Assembly (NCBI GenBank): GCA_035540955.1
Contig: DATLFP010000087.1
Span: 1-55,542, forward strand
Source: DATLFP01 sp035540955
Lineage (GTDB): Bacteria; Actinomycetota; Acidimicrobiia; Acidimicrobiales; CADCSY01
Length of the DNA: 55,542 nt
Reading direction: 5' to 3'
In this document: one piece after another, positions 52,248 through 55,542 of the stretch
Layout of the letters: every line of letters begins with the position of its first letter
How positions within the stretch are numbered: position 1 is the first letter of the stretch
The notes under the pieces: generated by a model
What the model was told of the DNA's origin: nothing
What the model saw: the letters and a program-made list of their open reading frames with translations, nothing else
Database searches by the model: none
Made by a program: the position numbers and the translations under genes

Positions 52248-52763
52248 TCAGCCCCCGTCGGTCGTCGACGTGCTCGCGCCCACCGGGCGGGTCGTGGTGG
52301 TGGTGGCGCCGACCGAACCCGTCATCTCGGCCCCCTCGTCGGTGATGACGCAGATGATCTGGCGGTCGTCGTCGTTCCAGCTGTCCACCGACGGGTGGAG
52401 GTAGGTGAAGAAGTAGTCGGAGTCGAGGTAGTCGGTCCCGGTGTAGGCCTCGAACGCCTCCAGGCAGGCGGCGTCCGCGAACTGCTGCAGGGCCGCCTCG
52501 CCGGGGTACACGCCCCGCTCGTCGGGAAACTCGGGGACGGCGAAGACCTCCTGCGTGTGCGGCTCGTCACACGGCACGGCCTGGACCTTCTCGACCTCGC
52601 CGACGGTGGAGTCGTCGGGATAGAGGCAGTCGCCGGGGCGCAGGTCGAACACCGAGATGGGCCCCGCCTCGGTGATCGTCCCACCGACTCGCTTCGCGTC
52701 GTCCTTGGAGCACGCGGCGATTGCGGCCACCAGAAGCACGGCGGCGACGACCCGGCGCATCAC
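52248..52763 (-). CDS. Septum-formation-family lipoprotein
   Basis: This 171-aa protein has a lipoprotein signal: MRRVVAAVLLVAAIAAC, with the lipobox Cys near residue 18. The body matches the septum-formation domain: LRPGDCLYPDDSTVGEVEKV, VPCDEPHTQEVFAV, ACLEAFEAY and a Trp/Cys motif (DDRQIICVITDEG). The C-terminus is a Thr/Ser-rich tail. It would sit on the outer face of the membrane. GTG (52763) or ATG (52760) may start it; both overlap the stop of the LLM gene. Confidence 0.88.
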   Translation of the reverse strand: MMRRVVAAVLLVAAIAACSKDDAKRVGGTITEAGPISVFDLRPGDCLYPDDSTVGEVEKVQAVPCDEPHTQEVFAVPEFPDERGVYPGEAALQQFADAACLEAFEAYTGTDYLDSDYFFTYLHPSVDSWNDDDRQIICVITDEGAEMTGSVGATTTTTRPVGASTSTTDGG

Positions 52764-53527
52764 CCAGCCGACGGTACCGGCCCCGCTTCGATGCGTCCGC
52801 GCACCTCGTCAGGGTCCTCGGTCATCCAGCGGGACTCGAGCCACCACGTCGCGATGCCGTGCCAGGGCTCCACGGGAGAAGCGTCGCCGGGCGTGGTCTC
52901 GCCTTCGACGACGACGTCGAACGCCGGGCGCCGGCCGCCGTTGTCGTCGAGCCACGTCAGCAGCGCCGCGACCTCCGCGGGGTCGTTCGACTGCGGGACC
53001 ACGCCGTCGCACCGCAGGGCCCGCCGCATCGACTTCGGCCGGCCCGGGATGGCCACGACCCAGATCGGGAGCGGGTCCTGCACCGGTGTGGGCCCCTTGC
53101 GGATCGAGGTCGACAGGTCGAGCCCGCCGGCGTGGTCGTCCCCCTCCCAGAGGCCGCGCACGGCGTCGATGCCGGCGTCGAGCAGGTCGGCCCGCTCGCG
53201 CAGGTCGGCGACCTCGGGGTACGTGCCGAGCCCGGTGTCGACGGCGCCGACGCCGACGGTGAGGATCGCCCGCCCGTTCGAGAGCTGGTCGACGGTCGCG
53301 ACCTGGCCCGCCAGCTTCCAGGGCCGTCGCCAGGGGAGGGGGGTGAGCATGGTGCCGAGCCGGACCCGCCGGGTCCGCACCGCCATGGCCGCCAGCAGCG
53401 ACCAGGCGTCGAGGGCGTAGCCGCCCTCCCACACGAACACGCCGTCCCAGCCCGCCTCTTCGGCGAGCACGGCCAGCTCCACCTGCTCGCTCGCCGAACC
53501 CCCGGGGATGATGAAGCCGTGGCGCAT
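52760..53527 (-). CDS. LLM-class (F420/flavin-dependent) oxidoreductase
   Basis: This 255-aa protein has luciferase-like monooxygenase features: MRHGFIIPGGSASEQVELAV, then EEAGWDGVFVWEGGY, VRLGTMLTPLPWRRPWKLAGQVATVDQ split over two strands, and LTVGVGAV. Actinobacterial members usually use F420. The substrate is unknown. It overlaps the lipoprotein gene. Confidence 0.9.
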   Translation of the reverse strand: MRHGFIIPGGSASEQVELAVLAEEAGWDGVFVWEGGYALDAWSLLAAMAVRTRRVRLGTMLTPLPWRRPWKLAGQVATVDQLSNGRAILTVGVGAVDTGLGTYPEVADLRERADLLDAGIDAVRGLWEGDDHAGGLDLSTSIRKGPTPVQDPLPIWVVAIPGRPKSMRRALRCDGVVPQSNDPAEVAALLTWLDDNGGRRPAFDVVVEGETTPGDASPVEPWHGIATWWLESRWMTEDPDEVRGRIEAGPVPSAG

Positions 53528-53611
53528 GCCGACCCGTTACGCCCCCACCGTGACGCTCTTGCGCAGATCGGTTCCGGCCCCCGGCACGGATCCAAGCAAG
53601 AACGGCATGGG

Positions 53612-54400
53612 TCAGGCCGGGAGGGCGATGCCGAGCTCGGTGAGGATGGGCTTTGCGTAGGTGACCTTGCCGGTGAGGACCTTCGGGTCACCGGTGCAGA
53701 GGGCGAAGGCGGCCTCGGCCATGTAGCTCACCGGCTCGTGGCGATCCTTCGGGGTGAACTGGTCGAGCTTGTGGTGCACGACCCCCGGGGTGAGCACGAG
53801 GCCCGAGGGCGACAGCACGTTCACCGCGACGTTGTCGTCCCACACCTCGGCGGCCAGGCCGGTGGTGAACCGCTCGAGCGCCGCCTTGCACATCCCGTAG
53901 ACGGTGCCCCCGCCCATCCGCCGCTGGTAGGGCGGGCCCTCGGGGTGGATGGCGGCGCCCGAGGAGATGTTGAGGATCCAGCCCCGGCCCCGCTCCTTCA
54001 TGCCCGGCAGGTAGCGCTGCGCCAGCTCGAACGGCGCCCGCACCTGCACCTCGAACATCAGCCGGTAGTGCGACTCGCTGAAGTCGAGCACCGGTTCGAA
54101 GTACGTGATCGCCGCATTGCTCACGAGGATGTCGACCGGCCCGGTGGTCTCGACGAGCCGGTCGCGATCCTCGGGCCGGCCGAGGTCGGCGGCGACGGCC
54201 TCGGCGGACCCGCCCGCGTCGCGGATCGCCTGCACGGTGGCACGGATGCTCCCGGGGAAGACGTGATCGCCCTCCTCGAGGGTGCGGGCGGTCACGAACA
54301 CGTGGGCGCCGTCCCGCGCGAAGCGCTTGGCGATCTCCTCGCCGATCCCGCGGCTGGCCCCGGTGACCAGCGCGGTGAGCCCGTCCATCTTCTCCGTCAT
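53612..54400 (-). CDS. Short-chain dehydrogenase/reductase (SDR) 2
   Basis: This 262-aa protein has TALVTGASRGIGEEIAKRF (cofactor site), SNAA (about 92-95), catalytic Ser in ILNISSGAA and YxxxK in VYGMCK. Two ATGs compete, 54406 and 54400. The AGGAGGG at 54413-54407 abuts the first and lies 6 nt from the second, so 54400 is preferred. It is the single gene between the LLM gene (84-nt gap) and the SMP-30-like gene, on the same strand. Confidence 0.92.
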   Translation of the reverse strand: MTEKMDGLTALVTGASRGIGEEIAKRFARDGAHVFVTARTLEEGDHVFPGSIRATVQAIRDAGGSAEAVAADLGRPEDRDRLVETTGPVDILVSNAAITYFEPVLDFSESHYRLMFEVQVRAPFELAQRYLPGMKERGRGWILNISSGAAIHPEGPPYQRRMGGGTVYGMCKAALERFTTGLAAEVWDDNVAVNVLSPSGLVLTPGVVHHKLDQFTPKDRHEPVSYMAEAAFALCTGDPKVLTGKVTYAKPILTELGIALPA

Positions 54401-54406
54401 CGTCAT

Positions 54407-54413
54407 CCCTCCT
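54407..54413 (-). promoter_or_regulatory. Ribosome binding site deciding the SDR 2 start
   Basis: AGGAGGG is read on the minus strand. Spacing of 6 nt to the ATG at 54400 is ideal; spacing of 0 to the ATG at 54406 is not usable. Confidence 0.75.
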
Positions 54414-54425
54414 GATCGGCAGTGG

Positions 54426-55286
54426 TCACGGCCAGCCGGCGCCGGGCACGTCGACGTCGACGACCTCGATCGCCCCGGTCCGGCTGCGGATGGCGTCGCC
54501 GGAGAAGCCAGCCCCGGTGAGCAGGAACAACGTGCGCCGGTCGGGCCCGCCGAGAGCGCACGCGAAGCAGTGGCGATCGCCGAGGTCGACGACATCGGTG
54601 ATCTCTCCGCCCTCGCGGACTCGCACGCAGGCATGTCCGTTGGCGTCGGCCACCCACACCGCACCCTCGGCGTCGAGCGCGATGCCGTCGGGCGCGCGAC
54701 CGGCCATGTCGGCGAACGTCCGCCGGTTCGACAGCGTGCCGTCGTCGGCGATGTCGAACGCGGTGAGGCGCTGCCCCATCGTCTCGCCCACGACGAGGGT
54801 CTGGTTGTCGGGGGTCACCACCGAGCCGTTGGGGAACATGACCTCGCGGTCGACCACCTCGGCGCGGCCGTCGGCCCGCACGAGCACGACCTCGGCGGGC
54901 GGCAGGGGCGACGGCGGGTTGCGCATGTCGTAGCCCGGGTTGCCCACGTAGGCGTTGCCTCGGCCGTCGACGACCATGTCGTTGCAGGCGCCCGAGGCGA
55001 GGCCCGACAGATCGGCGTGGGTCACGAGGTCGTCGCCTTCGAGGCGAAGGACCCGCCGGTCGTTCTGCGACACCACCAGCATCCGGCCGTCGGGGAGCCA
55101 CCCGATGCCCGATGGCCGGTTCTCGACCACGCACACCTCCTCGACAGCGCCGTCCAGGCCGAGGCGCATCACCTGCTTGGTGCCCATGTCGCTGAAGAAC
55201 AGACGGTCCTCGGCCGGGCGCCAGCGTGGTCCTTCGGCGAAGCCGAGCCCGGAGAGGAGCACCGTGCGGTCCATGGGGCGCATCAT
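54426..55286 (-). CDS. SMP-30/gluconolactonase-like beta-propeller protein
   Basis: This 286-aa protein has the SMP-30 family pattern: LGFAEGPRWRPAEDRLFFSDM, with the metal-ligand Glu in AEGP, NRPSGIGWLPDGRMLV, CNDMVVDGRGNAYVGN (Asn/Asp ligands) and APDGIALDAEGAVWVADA. These are six-bladed lactonases acting on sugar or aromatic lactones. The start may be 55286, 55283 or 55274 (MDRTVLL). The SDR gene begins 25 nt after its stop, and lactonase plus SDR often act in one catabolic route. Confidence 0.9.
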   Translation of the reverse strand: MMRPMDRTVLLSGLGFAEGPRWRPAEDRLFFSDMGTKQVMRLGLDGAVEEVCVVENRPSGIGWLPDGRMLVVSQNDRRVLRLEGDDLVTHADLSGLASGACNDMVVDGRGNAYVGNPGYDMRNPPSPLPPAEVVLVRADGRAEVVDREVMFPNGSVVTPDNQTLVVGETMGQRLTAFDIADDGTLSNRRTFADMAGRAPDGIALDAEGAVWVADANGHACVRVREGGEITDVVDLGDRHCFACALGGPDRRTLFLLTGAGFSGDAIRSRTGAIEVVDVDVPGAGWP

Positions 55287-55337
55287 CGCGTCTCAGGTCG
55301 CTCCCATGACGGCTGACCGCGGAGTCACGCCTGACGC

Positions 55338-55368
55338 GAGACGAGGGCCCGGCCGGGGCCCTCGTCTC
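55338..55368 (-). terminator. Strong GC-rich hairpin terminator
   Basis: A perfect 13-bp stem (55338-55350 with 55356-55368) with a 5-nt loop GGCCG lies 24 nt after the stop of the partial gene at the right edge. It has no T-tract. Confidence 0.7.
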
Positions 55369-55392
55369 CTGCGATTGCTGCGAGCGGTGTCG

Positions 55393-55542
55393 TCAGCCGG
55401 TCGTGTCGGACTCCAGGATGCGCGGGTAGCCGTTCGCGTCGCCGCACCAGGCGTTGTAGTTGGGTCCGTCGCGCTCCCACATCGGCGCCAGGTGGTCGGG
55501 CCACTGGATGTAGTGCCGCTGGCAGTCGGGGTACTCCACCCA
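55393..55542 (-). CDS. Unknown protein, C-terminal 49 residues only
   Basis: The stop TGA lies at 55395-55393 and the frame is open to the right window edge. The visible end is rich in Trp, Tyr, Cys and Asp: WVEYPDCQRHYIQWPDHLA, then ERDGPNYNAWCGDANG. Two Cys residues suggest a disulphide and an exported domain. No family is recognised. The hairpin terminator directly downstream supports a real gene end. Confidence 0.65.
   Translation of the reverse strand, partial: WVEYPDCQRHYIQWPDHLAPMWERDGPNYNAWCGDANGYPRILESDTTG

Overview
The window looks like a chromosome segment of a high-GC actinobacterium. Evidence: very G/C-rich codon third positions, many GTG starts, 1-4 nt gene overlaps, F420-type and acyl-CoA metabolism genes, and a monoderm-style membrane protein repertoire. 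An Acidimicrobiia-like lineage is plausible, but this is inference. I found no rRNA, tRNA, CRISPR array, transposase or phage integrase. No gene-free stretch exceeds 300 bases; the longest are 1973-2245, 42054-42265 and 507-710.

Left flank (1-16 kb). A hydrolase gene broken by an in-frame TAG runs off the left edge. It is followed by two DHFR/RibD-like reductase genes, the first with a 3' frameshift. A minus-strand group (9751 down to 2246) encodes a membrane-anchored protein with an edema-factor/ExoY-like C-terminus, a protein of unknown family, and two ABC exporter half-subunits. Then come a STAND-type AAA ATPase of the regulator kind and an acyl-CoA dehydrogenase / SDR / TetR operon with a strong palindromic operator candidate at its head.

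Core (16.1-52.2 kb). This is a contractile injection system (eCIS / phage tail-like particle) of the Afp/PVC/Streptomyces-CIS kind, in four transcription blocks. (a) Plus strand 16105-29354: a DUF4255 (Afp16-like) protein and three paralogous single-pass membrane proteins of 713, 815 and 2663 aa carrying many carboxypeptidase-regulatory/Cna-B-like beta modules. (b) Minus strand 42053-29434: sheath, tube, tail assembly protein, DUF6760 microprotein, second tube protein, a 1175-aa low-complexity protein with an HELEH motif, LysM/CIS-tube protein, VgrG-like spike, gp25, baseplate J, tail protein I, and a tail-anchored zinc-ribbon protein. (c) Minus strand 46211-42266: PAAR-like DUF4280 tip, an 859-aa DUF4157 effector candidate and a YbjN-like (secretion-chaperone fold) protein. 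(d) Plus strand 46271-52237: two AAA+ ATPases and a DUF4157 protein fused to what looks like an atypical protein/lipid-kinase-like domain.

How it may work together (inference): sheath, tube, baseplate and spike form a contractile particle; the AAA+ proteins help assembly or remodelling; DUF4157 proteins are cargo. Four membrane proteins lie inside the cluster and no tail fibre was recognised, which points to a particle docked on the producer's own membrane rather than a freely released one. Right flank (52.2-55.5 kb): a septum-formation-type lipoprotein, an F420-dependent LLM oxidoreductase, an SDR, an SMP-30-like protein and the 3' end of an unknown gene.
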